Source of the DNA: Azoamicus sp964456515
GTDB taxonomy: Bacteria > Pseudomonadota > Gammaproteobacteria > UBA6186 > Azoamicaceae
Direction: 5' to 3'
Assembly (NCBI GenBank): GCA_964456515.1
Contig: CAYVZP010000001.1
Span: 1 to 64,000, forward strand
DNA: 64,000 bases
The translations under genes and the position numbers were made by a program. Position 1 is the stretch's first letter, and each line of letters opens with the position of its first letter. This document shows, piece after piece, positions 20,058 to 29,011 of the stretch. The notes below the pieces were generated by a model. The model was not told where the DNA came from and made no database searches. It saw only the letters and a program-made list of their open reading frames with translations.

Positions 20058-20092
20058 TATTTTTTAGAGTAACTAAATATAAAATAAAAAAA

Positions 20093-20605
20093 ATGAGTGA
20101 TGAAAAACAAAATATAGCATCAAAAGATAATGAGTTAATTGGTCATCTTGAAAAGCAGGTTGTGCAATTAAAACAAGAATCAAAGGATAATTTTGATTTG
20201 TTTTTAAGAGCAAAGGCTGAGGTTGAAAATATAAAAAAAAGAACTAATAAAGAAATTAATAATATTTCAAAGTATGCTAATAAAGAATTAATTATAAATA
20301 TATTACCATTATTAGATAGTTTGGAAGCGTGTCTTAAAAATACAAATATAGATAATGATAGAAATGGAATAATTTTATTTTACAAATTGTTAATTAATAT
20401 GCTTGAAAAACATTGTGTAAAAAAAATAGATGTACAAAAATATTCTGATTTTGATCCATCAAAACACGAGGTTGTTTCAAAAGTAGATGATTTAATAGAA
20501 GATAATAAAATAAATGTGGTTTTGCAATCTGGTTATACATTAAATGATCAGGTGTTACGATATTCAAAGGTTACTATATTTAAAAAAAAAGAATCAAATA
20601 TATAA
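20093..20605 (+). CDS. grpE: GrpE nucleotide exchange factor
   Basis: Exchanges ADP for ATP on DnaK. A long N-terminal helix (about 15-85; LRAKAEVENIKKRTNKEIN) forms the dimer coiled coil, LLDSLEACL sits in the four-helix bundle, and FDPSKHEVVSKV then LQSGYTLNDQVLRYSKVTI form the beta wing that touches DnaK. 170 aa. First gene of the chaperone set. Confidence 0.96.
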   Translation: MSDEKQNIASKDNELIGHLEKQVVQLKQESKDNFDLFLRAKAEVENIKKRTNKEINNISKYANKELIINILPLLDSLEACLKNTNIDNDRNGIILFYKLLINMLEKHCVKKIDVQKYSDFDPSKHEVVSKVDDLIEDNKINVVLQSGYTLNDQVLRYSKVTIFKKKESNI

Positions 20606-20630
20606 AATAAATTAAAACAGGGGAATAATA

Positions 20631-22610
20631 ATGACTGACATTGTAATAGGTATAGATTTAGGTACGACAAATTCATGTGTATCTGTTTTTGAAAACAAAC
20701 AACCTAAAGTTATTGAAAATAATGAAGGTGCAAGAACAACTCCATCGGTTGTTGCTTATTTAAAAAATAATAAAAAATTAGTTGGTAATATTGCAAAAAA
20801 CCAACGTATTTCTAATCCAAAGAATACGTTATTTGCTATTAAAAGATTAATAGGACGAAAATTTAATGATGCATTAGTACAAAATAATAAAAAACTTGTT
20901 CCTTATGAAATAGTTGAAGCTAAAAATGGTGATGCATGGATTAAAATAAATGATAAAGAAATATCACCACAAGAAGTTTCGGCTGAAATATTAATGGTAA
21001 TGAAAAAAACGGCTGAAGAATTTTATGGTAAAAAAATATCATCAGCTGTCATAACAGTGCCTGCGTATTTTAATGATTCACAAAGACAAGCTACAAAAGA
21101 TGCTGGGGAAATAGCTGGTTTGACTGTAAAACGAATAATAAATGAACCAACTGCAGCAGCTTTAGCGTATGGTTTGAATAAGCAAAAAGGTGATTCAATT
21201 ATAGCTGTTTATGATCTTGGTGGTGGTACATTTGATATATCAATAATAGAAATTTCAGAAATTGATGGAGAACATCAATTTGAGGTATTAGCTACAAATG
21301 GTAATACTTTTTTAGGTGGTGAAGATTTTGATATTACTTTAATAGATTATATAATAAATGAATTTAAAAATAGTACTGGAATAGATTTAAAAAATGATTC
21401 AATAGCTTTACAAAGATTAAAAGAAAGTGCTGAAAAAATTAAAATTGAATTATCATCAAAAGAATTATCGGAATTAAATTTACCATATATTACAGCTGAT
21501 TCGTCTGGTCCTAAACATTTAAATATGGAAATCACGCGATCTAAACTTGAATCATTAGTGGAGCATTTGATTAATAAAACTTTAGAGCCGTGTGATCAGG
21601 CGTTAAAAGATTCTGGGAAAAGTTTATCAGAGATAAATACAATTTTGTTAGTAGGTGGTCAAACACGTATGCCTAAAGTTGAGAGCATTGTAAAAAATTT
21701 TTTTAAACAAAATATTAAAAAAAATATAAATCCAGATGAAGCTGTTGCAATTGGTGCTGGTATACAAGGAGCTGTGTTAGCTGGAGCTGTGACAGACGTG
21801 TTGTTATTAGATGTAACACCATTATCACTTGGATTAGAAACTGTGGGTGAGGTTATGACTAAGTTAATAGAAAAAAATACAACTATACCTACAACAAAAA
21901 AACAAATATTTTCAACAGCAACAGATAATCAACCTGCAGTAACAATTAGAATTTTTCAAGGTGAAAGAAAACAAGTGTCAGCAAATAAATTGTTGGGGCA
22001 ATTTGATTTAACAGATATTCCAGCATCACCAAGAGGGGTTCCTCAAATTGAAGTAAGTTTTGATATAGATGTAAATGGTATATTAAAAGTATCAGCAAAA
22101 AATTTAACGACAAATAAAGAACAAAATATGGTTATTAAAGCATCAAGTGGTTTAAGTGATGATGAAATACAAAAAATGGTACAAGATGCAAAATTAAATG
22201 AAGAACAGGATAAAAAATTTTTTGATTTAGTTACGGTGAAAAATAACGCAGATGCAATTATACATTCTGTGGAAAAAACATTAAAGGATACAAAGAATAA
22301 TATACCATTAGATCAGAAAAATAAAATTGAGGTATTAATAAAAGATTTAAAAGAGTTATATAGTTCAGATAATAAAGAAAAAATAGAACAAAAATTAAAT
22401 GAATTAAATCAAGAGTCAGTAAAATTAACACAAGATTTAAATAAAGCAAAAGAAGCAAATGTAGATAAAACTGAAAATGAGACTACTAAAGGTGAAAACG
22501 AGACTACTAAAGGTGAAAATGAAACTACTAAAGACAAAACTGAGGATAATATAGTTGATGCAGATTATGAGGAAGTGAAAAATAAAAAAGCTAATGATAA
22601 AAAAGAATAA
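20631..22610 (+). CDS. dnaK: Chaperone DnaK (Hsp70)
   Basis: Nucleotide-binding domain with IGIDLGTTNSCV, IINEPTAAALAYGL and YDLGGGTFDIS; linker LLLDVTPLSLGLET; substrate-binding domain with IPTTKKQIFSTATDNQPAVTI. The 659-aa protein ends in a charged tail with three direct copies of ENETTKG and then DADYEEV, close to the canonical VDAEFEEV C-terminus bound by co-chaperones. Preceded by a strong CAGGGG ribosome site. Dense codon conservation suggests strong constraint. Confidence 0.99.
   Translation: MTDIVIGIDLGTTNSCVSVFENKQPKVIENNEGARTTPSVVAYLKNNKKLVGNIAKNQRISNPKNTLFAIKRLIGRKFNDALVQNNKKLVPYEIVEAKNGDAWIKINDKEISPQEVSAEILMVMKKTAEEFYGKKISSAVITVPAYFNDSQRQATKDAGEIAGLTVKRIINEPTAAALAYGLNKQKGDSIIAVYDLGGGTFDISIIEISEIDGEHQFEVLATNGNTFLGGEDFDITLIDYIINEFKNSTGIDLKNDSIALQRLKESAEKIKIELSSKELSELNLPYITADSSGPKHLNMEITRSKLESLVEHLINKTLEPCDQALKDSGKSLSEINTILLVGGQTRMPKVESIVKNFFKQNIKKNINPDEAVAIGAGIQGAVLAGAVTDVLLLDVTPLSLGLETVGEVMTKLIEKNTTIPTTKKQIFSTATDNQPAVTIRIFQGERKQVSANKLLGQFDLTDIPASPRGVPQIEVSFDIDVNGILKVSAKNLTTNKEQNMVIKASSGLSDDEIQKMVQDAKLNEEQDKKFFDLVTVKNNADAIIHSVEKTLKDTKNNIPLDQKNKIEVLIKDLKELYSSDNKEKIEQKLNELNQESVKLTQDLNKAKEANVDKTENETTKGENETTKGENETTKDKTEDNIVDADYEEVKNKKANDKKE
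22473..22535 (+). repeat. Three 21-base tandem repeats in the dnaK tail
   Basis: Three head-to-tail copies (starting at 22473, 22494 and 22515) encode ENETTKG, ENETTKG and ENETTKD. They differ only at a few synonymous or near-synonymous sites and lie in the disordered DnaK tail. Confidence 0.85.
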
Positions 22611-22615
22611 TTTTA

Positions 22616-23731
22616 ATGAATAAAGAAGATTATTATTCAATATTAGGTGTTGATAAATCTGCTGATAGTATGGAAATAAAAAAAGCGTATAAAAAATTGG
22701 CAATGAAATATCATCCAGATAGAAATTCTAATGATAAGACTGCAGAATTTAATTTTAAAAAAATTGGTGAAGCGTATGAGGTGTTATCAAATCCTAAAAA
22801 AAGACAAACATATGATCAGTATGGTCATTCTGGTTTTGATTATACAAATACGTCTAATACAACATCACATTTCACTGATATTTTCAGTGATATTTTTGGT
22901 GATATTTTTGGTGATTATGGAAATGATTTAAAAAGTAAAAATTTTAATCAACGTGGAACAGATTTATTACATGTTATTAATATAACTCTTGAAGATGCAG
23001 CTAAGGGAGTTAAAACAAATTTTAAAATTAATACATATATAAAATGTCATAAATGTTTAGGTAGTGGGGCTAAAGATTCTTCCTCTTTTATACAATGTAA
23101 TAGATGTAATGGTTATGGTCAAATTAAAATTCAACAAGGTTTTATAATAATACAGCAAACATGTAATAAATGTCAAGGACAGGGGTCGATAATTAAAGAT
23201 TTATGCATTACATGTCATGGAAATGGTAGAGTTAAGTCAGAAAAAACATTATCAACACAAATACCTGCGGGTATTAATAATGATGATAAAATAAGATTAA
23301 GTAAAGAAGGTGAGTTTGGTAAATATGGTGGAGAGGCTGGTGATTTATATATACAAGTAAAAATTAAATCACATTTAATTTTTACGCGTAAGGAGTCAAA
23401 TATATATTGTGAAATTCCAATAAGCGTGATGCATTCAATATTTGGTGGTGAATTAGAAATACCACATTTAAATGGTAAAATAAAAATAAAAATACCAAAA
23501 GAAACCCAAACAAATAAAATTTTTCGTATTAAAAATAAAGGTATTAAAAATTTAAGAGATTTATATTTTGGTGATTTGTTTTGTAAAATAATTGTTGAAA
23601 CGCCAGTTAATTTAAATTTAAATCAAATAAATTTATTAAATGAATTTAATAATTCATTAATTATTGAAAACAAACCTAAAGAAAATGAATGGATTAAATT
23701 AAAACAACAATACTGTAATAATAAAAAATGA
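22616..23731 (+). CDS. dnaJ: Chaperone DnaJ (Hsp40)
   Basis: J domain with YHPDRN (about 31-36); a reduced G/F-type linker (FTDIFSDIFGDIFGDYG); four zinc motifs CHKCLGSG, CNRCNGYG, CNKCQGQG and CITCHGNG; then the C-terminal peptide-binding fold. 371 aa, class A DnaJ like E. coli (376). Five bases after dnaK. Confidence 0.98.
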   Translation: MNKEDYYSILGVDKSADSMEIKKAYKKLAMKYHPDRNSNDKTAEFNFKKIGEAYEVLSNPKKRQTYDQYGHSGFDYTNTSNTTSHFTDIFSDIFGDIFGDYGNDLKSKNFNQRGTDLLHVINITLEDAAKGVKTNFKINTYIKCHKCLGSGAKDSSSFIQCNRCNGYGQIKIQQGFIIIQQTCNKCQGQGSIIKDLCITCHGNGRVKSEKTLSTQIPAGINNDDKIRLSKEGEFGKYGGEAGDLYIQVKIKSHLIFTRKESNIYCEIPISVMHSIFGGELEIPHLNGKIKIKIPKETQTNKIFRIKNKGIKNLRDLYFGDLFCKIIVETPVNLNLNQINLLNEFNNSLIIENKPKENEWIKLKQQYCNNKK

Positions 23732-23734
23732 AGA

Positions 23735-23807
23735 TGGGTCGTGTAGGATTCGAACCTACGACCAATGGATTAAAAGTCCACTGCTCTACCAGCTGAGCTA
23801 ACAACCC
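23735..23807 (-). tRNA. tRNA-Lys(UUU)
   Basis: On the minus strand acceptor GGGTTGT pairs with ACGACCC (one G-T), anticodon loop CTTTTAA with anticodon TTT, T-arm GTAGGTTCGAATCCTAC. CCA not encoded. Confidence 0.97.
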
Positions 23808-23857
23808 ATTTGTAATTATATGTAATATTATAATTAAAATCAATTTTAAATATATTA

Positions 23858-24687
23858 TTAATCAAAAATATTATAAAAAATATTTTTGATGTATTGTTTG
23901 TTTAATAATTTATTTTTTATTAGAATAAATTTTTTTACATCTTTATTAATTAATTTATATTTATTAATGGAGTTAAAAAAAAACGTTGTTTTAGTTTTAA
24001 AAATAAATAGATTAATAAATTTATTTATATTTATTATATTAATAAATAAAATAATATTATTTAATAAAGTTGTTATATGATAATATTTTATTGTATTAAT
24101 TAAATATATTTCATTATAATGATAATATATTTCAATTTTATAATATTTTGAAAAATATAATGATATTTCATTAGTATTTAAATATGTATAAAAATATTGN
24201 NNNNNNNNNNNNNNNNNNNNNNNNNNNNNNNNNNNNNNNNNNNNNNNNNNNNNNNNNNNNNNNNNNNNNNNNNNNNNNNNNNNNNNNNNNNNNNNNNNNA
24301 TTTTGAAAAATATAATGATATTTCATTAGTATTTAAATATGTATAAAAATATTGATTAAATAAATATTTTAAATCAGAAATATAATTAATATTATTTTCA
24401 CATTCAATTAAAAATAATATAGTTTTATGTTTGAAAAGTAAATAAATAAAATCAATTTTATTTTTTATTGTATGTTTTTTTACTAATTTATTAATTATAT
24501 TTTTATTAATATTTTTAGTCATAGCTTTTGAAATAGCATTTTTTAATTGACAATTATTGTTAATATCAGCGCCATGTTTTAATGATGTTGTAATTGTGTT
24601 AGCAATTTTAGAGAATAATTTACTTTTTTTAATATCATTTATTTTTTTTTTATGTTTAATATTTGACCATTTACTGTGTCCTGCCAT
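23858..24687 (-). CDS. yebC: YebC/TACO1-family protein, interrupted by a false assembly gap
   Basis: Family members ease translation of difficult polyproline-like sequences or act as transcription regulators. MAGHSKWSNIKHKK and LKNAISKAMTKNI match the family start. N at 24200-24299 are flanked by identical 55-base sequences (24145-24199 and 24300-24354). Merging them gives one frame: 333 bases after 24354 plus 342 bases 23858-24199, about 224 aa ending before tRNA-Lys; the family norm is 240-250. The C-terminal part is diverged. The start lies inside the end of folD (49-base overlap). Confidence 0.85.
24145..24354. repeat. 55-base identical flanks of an artefactual N-gap in yebC
   Basis: Bases 24145-24199 equal 24300-24354, with exactly 100 N between. 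As in tig, this is an unmerged contig overlap and not missing sequence. Confidence 0.9.
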
Positions 24688-25562
24688 AATAATATACCTT
24701 TTTTTAAATTGTTTTGAATTAAAAATAAATTAATTATATTACAAATTAAATTAATGATAGTTAATAAACCAATTCCGCCTGGAACAGGTGTAATATATTT
24801 TGTTTTTTTTAAAAATTTATAAAAAAAAAAATCACCGACAATATAATTATTATTAATAGTATTAATTCCTATATCAATTAAAATTGTTCCGTATGATATA
24901 TTGTTTAAAAACAAAAAATCGATAACACCAATAGCTGATATAATTATATCAGATTTTAGTAGTATGTATTTAAAACATGTGTCAGTTTTATTTATTAATG
25001 TGATCGTTGCGCCATTGTAATTTAAATCAAATAATAATGGTTTTCCAACAATATTTGAAAAACCAAATAGTGTAATTTTTAAACCGTTTAAATTTATGTT
25101 AATTAATTTAAAAAAATTTATAACACTTTGTGAGGTGCATGATGATATCTGTTTCTCGTAATTCATAATATATTTACCGAAATTTAACGGGTTTAACATA
25201 TCAACATCTTTATTCAGATTAATAATAGAAAAAATGTTATTGTTATTGAGTCTAGTAATAATGGGCATTTGAATTAATATTGCATTTATTTTGTTATTTA
25301 AATTTAGTAATTTAATTATAATAATAAATGTTTTATTGCTTATATTTGTACTAAATTTAAAAAGCAATATTTTAATATTAACTTTTTTACATGATGAAAT
25401 TTTATTTTTAACATAAATATGTTTTGAAAAATCATTACCAACAACTAAAATAGATAAATATAAATTTTTATTATAATTAAAATTAATATAATTAATTTTT
25501 TGAGATAATTTAAATAACATATTATCATAATAGTTTTTTGCATTAAATATTTTTGTTATCAT
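24639..25562 (-). CDS. folD: Methylenetetrahydrofolate dehydrogenase/cyclohydrolase
   Basis: Bifunctional one-carbon enzyme supplying 10-formyl-THF. YVKNKISSCKKV holds the catalytic YxxxK, IQMPIITRLN replaces the family QLPLP loop, DVDMLNPLNFGK, GFSNIVGKPL (nucleotide loop) and ITPVPGGIGLLTI are present. 307 aa (E. coli 288). 10-formyl-THF is needed to formylate initiator tRNA, which fits retention here. C-terminal coding sequence overlaps the yebC start by 49 bases. Confidence 0.93.
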   Translation of the reverse strand: MITKIFNAKNYYDNMLFKLSQKINYINFNYNKNLYLSILVVGNDFSKHIYVKNKISSCKKVNIKILLFKFSTNISNKTFIIIIKLLNLNNKINAILIQMPIITRLNNNNIFSIINLNKDVDMLNPLNFGKYIMNYEKQISSCTSQSVINFFKLININLNGLKITLFGFSNIVGKPLLFDLNYNGATITLINKTDTCFKYILLKSDIIISAIGVIDFLFLNNISYGTILIDIGINTINNNYIVGDFFFYKFLKKTKYITPVPGGIGLLTIINLICNIINLFLIQNNLKKGILLWQDTVNGQILNIKKK

Positions 25563-25609
25563 AAAAAAAATTTGACCTAAAATATAATTATATATTATAA
25601 TTAATTAAA

Positions 25610-25683
25610 CGGGGTATGGCGCAGTTTGGTAGCGCATCTGCTTTGGGAGCAGAGGGTCGTGGGTTCAAATCCCTCTACCCCGA
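25610..25683 (+). tRNA. tRNA-Pro(UGG)
   Basis: Acceptor CGGGGTA/TACCCCG, anticodon loop TTTGGGA with anticodon TGG, T-arm GTGGGTTCAAATCCCTC. First of three tRNA genes in a row. Confidence 0.97.
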
Positions 25684-25692
25684 TTTAAAAAT

Positions 25693-25766
25693 GCGCTTAT
25701 AGCTCAATTGGATAGAGCATCGGCCTTCTAAGCCGGGGGTTGTAGGTTCGATTCCTACTAAGCGTG
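25693..25766 (+). tRNA. tRNA-Arg(UCU)
   Basis: Acceptor GCGCTTA/TAAGCGT, anticodon stem CGGCC/AGCCG enclosing CTTCTAA with anticodon TCT, T-arm GTAGGTTCGATTCCTAC. Reads AGA/AGG, the AT-rich arginine codons favoured here. Confidence 0.96.
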
Positions 25767-25774
25767 AAAAATAT

Positions 25775-25849
25775 GGTGGATGTAGCTCAGATGGTTAGAG
25801 CCCCGGGTTGTGATTCCGGTGGTCGTGGGTTCAATTCCCATCATTCACC
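25775..25849 (+). tRNA. tRNA-His(GUG)
   Basis: Extra G at the 5' end (G-1) opposite C73, the HisRS identity pair; acceptor GTGGATG/CATTCAC; anticodon GTG in loop TTGTGAT; T-arm GTGGGTTCAATTCCCAT. Confidence 0.96.
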
Positions 25850-25867
25850 CACAATTTTAAAAAGTAA

Positions 25868-26602
25868 ATGTCAATAATAGAAATTAAAAATGTGTATTTT
25901 AAGAGAATTAATAAAATAATACTTGAAGATATATCTATTACAATTAAAAAAAATCAGATAACAACCATAATGGGCCCAAGTGGATGCGGTAAAACAACTT
26001 TATTAAAATTGATAAATAAACAATTAGTGCCAAATAGTGGATCTATTAAAATAAATGGTACATGTTTAAATAAATTAAATAAATATGAAATAAATAATAT
26101 ACGAAAAAACATGGGATTATTATTTCAAAATGGTGCATTGTTTACGGATTTAAATGTTTATGAAAATATAGCATTTTCAATAAAAGAGCATACTAATTTA
26201 TCGCATGATATTATTGAAGATTTAGTTTTGATGAAATTAGAATCGGTTGGTTTAAAGCATGCAAAATTATTGATGCCTGATCAATTATCATTAGGTATGG
26301 TTAAACGAATAGCCTTGGCAAGAACAATTGCATTGGACCCGGGTATTATTATGTATGATGAACCATTTTCTGGACAAGATCCAATATCAATTAATGTATT
26401 AATTAAACTTATTTTATTATTAAATAAATTATCAAAAATAACCACAATTATCGTGTCACATAATATACATGAAACATTAGCAATATCAGATTATATATAT
26501 ATAATAAATAATAATAAAATAATAGCAGAAGGTACTTCAAATGATATTAAAAAAAATAAAAATCATTTTGTAAAAAAATTTATAAAAATTAATAACAAAT
26601 AA
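25868..26602 (+). CDS. mlaF: Phospholipid transport ABC ATPase MlaF
   Basis: ATPase of the Mla system, which moves glycerophospholipids between inner and outer membranes. Walker A MGPSGCGKT (about 35-43), Q-loop LFQNGALFTDL, Walker B IIMYDEPFSGQDP (with GQDP typical of MlaF) and switch HNIHE are present. The C-loop reads LSLGM where the family has LSGGM, a change at a position normally glycine. 244 aa. First gene of mlaFEDCB. Confidence 0.95.
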   Translation: MSIIEIKNVYFKRINKIILEDISITIKKNQITTIMGPSGCGKTTLLKLINKQLVPNSGSIKINGTCLNKLNKYEINNIRKNMGLLFQNGALFTDLNVYENIAFSIKEHTNLSHDIIEDLVLMKLESVGLKHAKLLMPDQLSLGMVKRIALARTIALDPGIIMYDEPFSGQDPISINVLIKLILLLNKLSKITTIIVSHNIHETLAISDYIYIINNNKIIAEGTSNDIKKNKNHFVKKFIKINNK

Positions 26603-26620
26603 AGTAAATGTAAATATAAT

Positions 26621-27421
26621 ATGACAAATTTTTATTTTATAATAAATATAATACAAATCATAGGTAAGAAAACAGTTTTTTTAATAATACATATAGGTAA
26701 ATCTGGAATATTATTAATTAATATAGTTACAAGTAATATGAATTTAAAAAAAAATAGTCGAAATTTTATAAAGCAATTTTATATTATGGGGTTTTTATCT
26801 TTAGGTATAATTATAATATCGTCTCTTTTTATTGGAATGGTTGTTGGCCTTCAAGGTTATTATATTTTACAAAAATTTGGGACAGAGGAAGTAATAGGTC
26901 AAATGATTTCATTAACAATTATACGAGAATTAGGTCCAGTAATGAGTGCATTGTTATTTGTTGGTCGAACAGGGGCATCACTTGCTGCTGAAATATGTTT
27001 AATGAAAAATACAGATCAAATGTTAGCTATAGAAAATATGGGAATAGATCCAATAGGTAAAATTATTACACCTAAGTTTTGGGCCGGGTTAATATCAATG
27101 ATAATATTAGCTATAATATTTATAGTGATGGCAATTATTGGTAGTTATATTGCCACAGTATTATGGTTAAAGTGTGATAATAATATTTTTTGGTCAAGTA
27201 TAACAGATAATATTGATTTTAAAATAGATATAATAAATAGTATAATTAAAAGTAGTATATTTGGTTTTGTTATAATATGGGTTGCGTTATTTCAAGGTAT
27301 TAATAGTAAAACAACTATAGAAGGAATAATTATTTCTACAACTAACACTGTTGTTTATTCAACGTTTATAATTTTGATAATTAATTTTTTTTTAACATCG
27401 TTAATGTTTAATTGGATATAA
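26621..27421 (+). CDS. mlaE: Phospholipid transport permease MlaE
   Basis: Integral membrane subunit of the Mla transporter. FIGMVVGLQGYYILQKFG, IRELGPVMSALLFVGRTGASLAAEI and MKNTDQMLAIENMGIDPI are strong MlaE signatures; five to six membrane helices. 266 aa (E. coli 260). Follows mlaF; mlaD starts 1 base after it. Confidence 0.97.
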   Translation: MTNFYFIINIIQIIGKKTVFLIIHIGKSGILLINIVTSNMNLKKNSRNFIKQFYIMGFLSLGIIIISSLFIGMVVGLQGYYILQKFGTEEVIGQMISLTIIRELGPVMSALLFVGRTGASLAAEICLMKNTDQMLAIENMGIDPIGKIITPKFWAGLISMIILAIIFIVMAIIGSYIATVLWLKCDNNIFWSSITDNIDFKIDIINSIIKSSIFGFVIIWVALFQGINSKTTIEGIIISTTNTVVYSTFIILIINFFLTSLMFNWI

Positions 27422-27422
27422 T

Positions 27423-27884
27423 ATGACTAAATATAAATTTGAATTTTTAGTTGGAATATTTATTATATTAGGTATAATAGCTATGTTAATAATATTATTT
27501 AAAATAACAGATATTCAAGATATAAAGTATTCAAAAAAAAAATATAAAATTAAAGCTATGTTTAAAAATATAGGTAATTTAAAAAAAATGGCTAAAGTTA
27601 CTATAGGTGGTGTTAAAATAGGTTATGTTAATAAAATAGAATTAAAACAAAATGAATTTAATGAATATGTTCCGGAGATAGAAATGTTTATTCATTTAAA
27701 TATAGATTATATACCAAAAGATTCATCTGCTAATATATTTATGACTAACTTGTTAGGTGAAAATTATGTGCAAATAGAGTTAGGTTATGATGATGCGTGT
27801 TTAATAGATGGTGATACAATAATATTTACATCTCAGGCCATAATAATAGAAGAATTAATTTCTAAATTGGTATTTAATAAATGA
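27423..27884 (+). CDS. mlaD: Phospholipid-binding MCE protein MlaD
   Basis: Single N-terminal membrane anchor (LVGIFIILGIIAMLIILF) followed by one MCE domain (KAMFKNIGNLKKMAKVTIGGVKIGYV). Forms the hexameric periplasmic ring on MlaFEB. 153 aa, about 30 shorter than E. coli, missing mainly the C-terminal tail. It overlaps mlaC by 4 bases (ATGA). Confidence 0.95.
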   Translation: MTKYKFEFLVGIFIILGIIAMLIILFKITDIQDIKYSKKKYKIKAMFKNIGNLKKMAKVTIGGVKIGYVNKIELKQNEFNEYVPEIEMFIHLNIDYIPKDSSANIFMTNLLGENYVQIELGYDDACLIDGDTIIFTSQAIIIEELISKLVFNK

Positions 27885-28459
27885 AAGGTTTAACAATAAT
27901 ATTATTAGTAATATTAGTCACTTTTCAAGCTAATGCATGTGAGGATCCTGTGATTTTTTTAAATGAAGTGTTAACTGAAATTAAGCCTGCTTTAATTAAT
28001 AAAAATGATGCGTTATTAGAAATAGCATTAATAAAATATATAAATTTTAATGAAATGGCTGAATGTATAGCTGGTAAAAATATATGGAATTCAACTAATA
28101 AAGAGTGTCAGAAAAGTTTTATATATGAATTAAAAAATTTAATGTTACAAACGTATAAACGTACGGTATATTATTATATGGATGATAGTATTATTTTTTT
28201 TAAATTAAAATCAAGTAATCAAAAATTATGTTATAAAAAAAAAATTCAAATTACTAGTGTTATAAAGAAAAATAATAAAAATGTTTATATTACATATAGA
28301 TTAGTAAAATCTGATAACTCATGGTTAGTGTTTGATATATTAATAGAAGGTATAAGTATTTTAAAAAGTTTGAAAACACAATATTATGATATAATAAAAA
28401 ATCATGGGTTAAAATATACGACAGAAAAAATTAGAATATTAAATAATAATGATTTATAA
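27881..28459 (+). CDS. mlaC: Periplasmic phospholipid carrier MlaC
   Basis: Signal peptide with hydrophobic core LTIILLVILVTFQANA, cleaved around residue 20. The body (FLNEVLTEIKPAL, NFNEMAECIAGKNIWNSTNKECQKSF, YTYKRTVYYY-like stretch) follows the MlaC/Ttg2D pattern. 192 aa, close to E. coli (211). Overlaps mlaB by 11 bases. Confidence 0.9.
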   Translation: MKGLTIILLVILVTFQANACEDPVIFLNEVLTEIKPALINKNDALLEIALIKYINFNEMAECIAGKNIWNSTNKECQKSFIYELKNLMLQTYKRTVYYYMDDSIIFFKLKSSNQKLCYKKKIQITSVIKKNNKNVYITYRLVKSDNSWLVFDILIEGISILKSLKTQYYDIIKNHGLKYTTEKIRILNNNDL

Positions 28460-28754
28460 ATATATACATATAACAAAAAATAATATTAAAATATTAGGTG
28501 ATATAAAGATTAATAATGTAATGGATGTTTTGAAAATGTATGAACAAATAATAAATAAAAATACATCAAATAATATTATAATAGATTTAATAGATTTAGA
28601 TAAATCAAATAGTGCAATTTTATTAATATTAATAAATTTAATAAAAATAACTATAAAAAAAAACAAGACAATAAAATTAATAAATATTTCCAATCATTTA
28701 ATACAATTGGCAAAAATTTATAATTTAAATAAAATATTGATTAAACATTTTTAG
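28449..28754 (+). CDS. mlaB: STAS-domain protein MlaB
   Basis: Cytoplasmic STAS subunit that stabilises MlaF. The fold is suggested by LGDIKINNVMDVLKMYEQI, then IIIDLIDLDKSNSAILLILINLI, where the conserved threonine/serine loop of STAS proteins would fall at KSNS. 101 aa. Identified mainly by operon position. Confidence 0.8.
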   Translation: MIYKYIHITKNNIKILGDIKINNVMDVLKMYEQIINKNTSNNIIIDLIDLDKSNSAILLILINLIKITIKKNKTIKLINISNHLIQLAKIYNLNKILIKHF

Positions 28755-28762
28755 GGGTATAT

Positions 28763-29011
28763 ATGTTAAAAAATAAAATAAAATTAGAAATTAATGAAAA
28801 GTTAAAAAATGCAGATATTAAAATATTTACAAATGATAATAAATATTTTAATACCATAATAATATCAGATGATTTTAATGATAAGACATTAATAGAAAGA
28901 CAAAAAATGATTTATGATATAATAGGTAAGTACATTCTTAATAAAGAGATACACGCAATTAGTTTTAAAACGTATACTAAACAAGAGTGGACTGTGGAAA
29001 ATAATGATTAA
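28763..29011 (+). CDS. ibaG: BolA-like protein IbaG
   Basis: 82 aa BolA/IbaG-type protein (FNDKTLIERQKMIYDII, EIHAISFKTYTKQEW). BolA proteins bind Fe-S clusters with monothiol glutaredoxins. ibaG directly follows mlaB in many gammaproteobacteria, which supports the call. Preceded by AGGGG; its stop abuts rpsA convergently (4-base overlap). Confidence 0.88.
   Translation: MLKNKIKLEINEKLKNADIKIFTNDNKYFNTIIISDDFNDKTLIERQKMIYDIIGKYILNKEIHAISFKTYTKQEWTVENND

Noticed and set aside
23886..24080. Plus-strand ORF of 64 codons next to the second gap
   Set aside because: It is the antisense of the merged yebC C-terminus.
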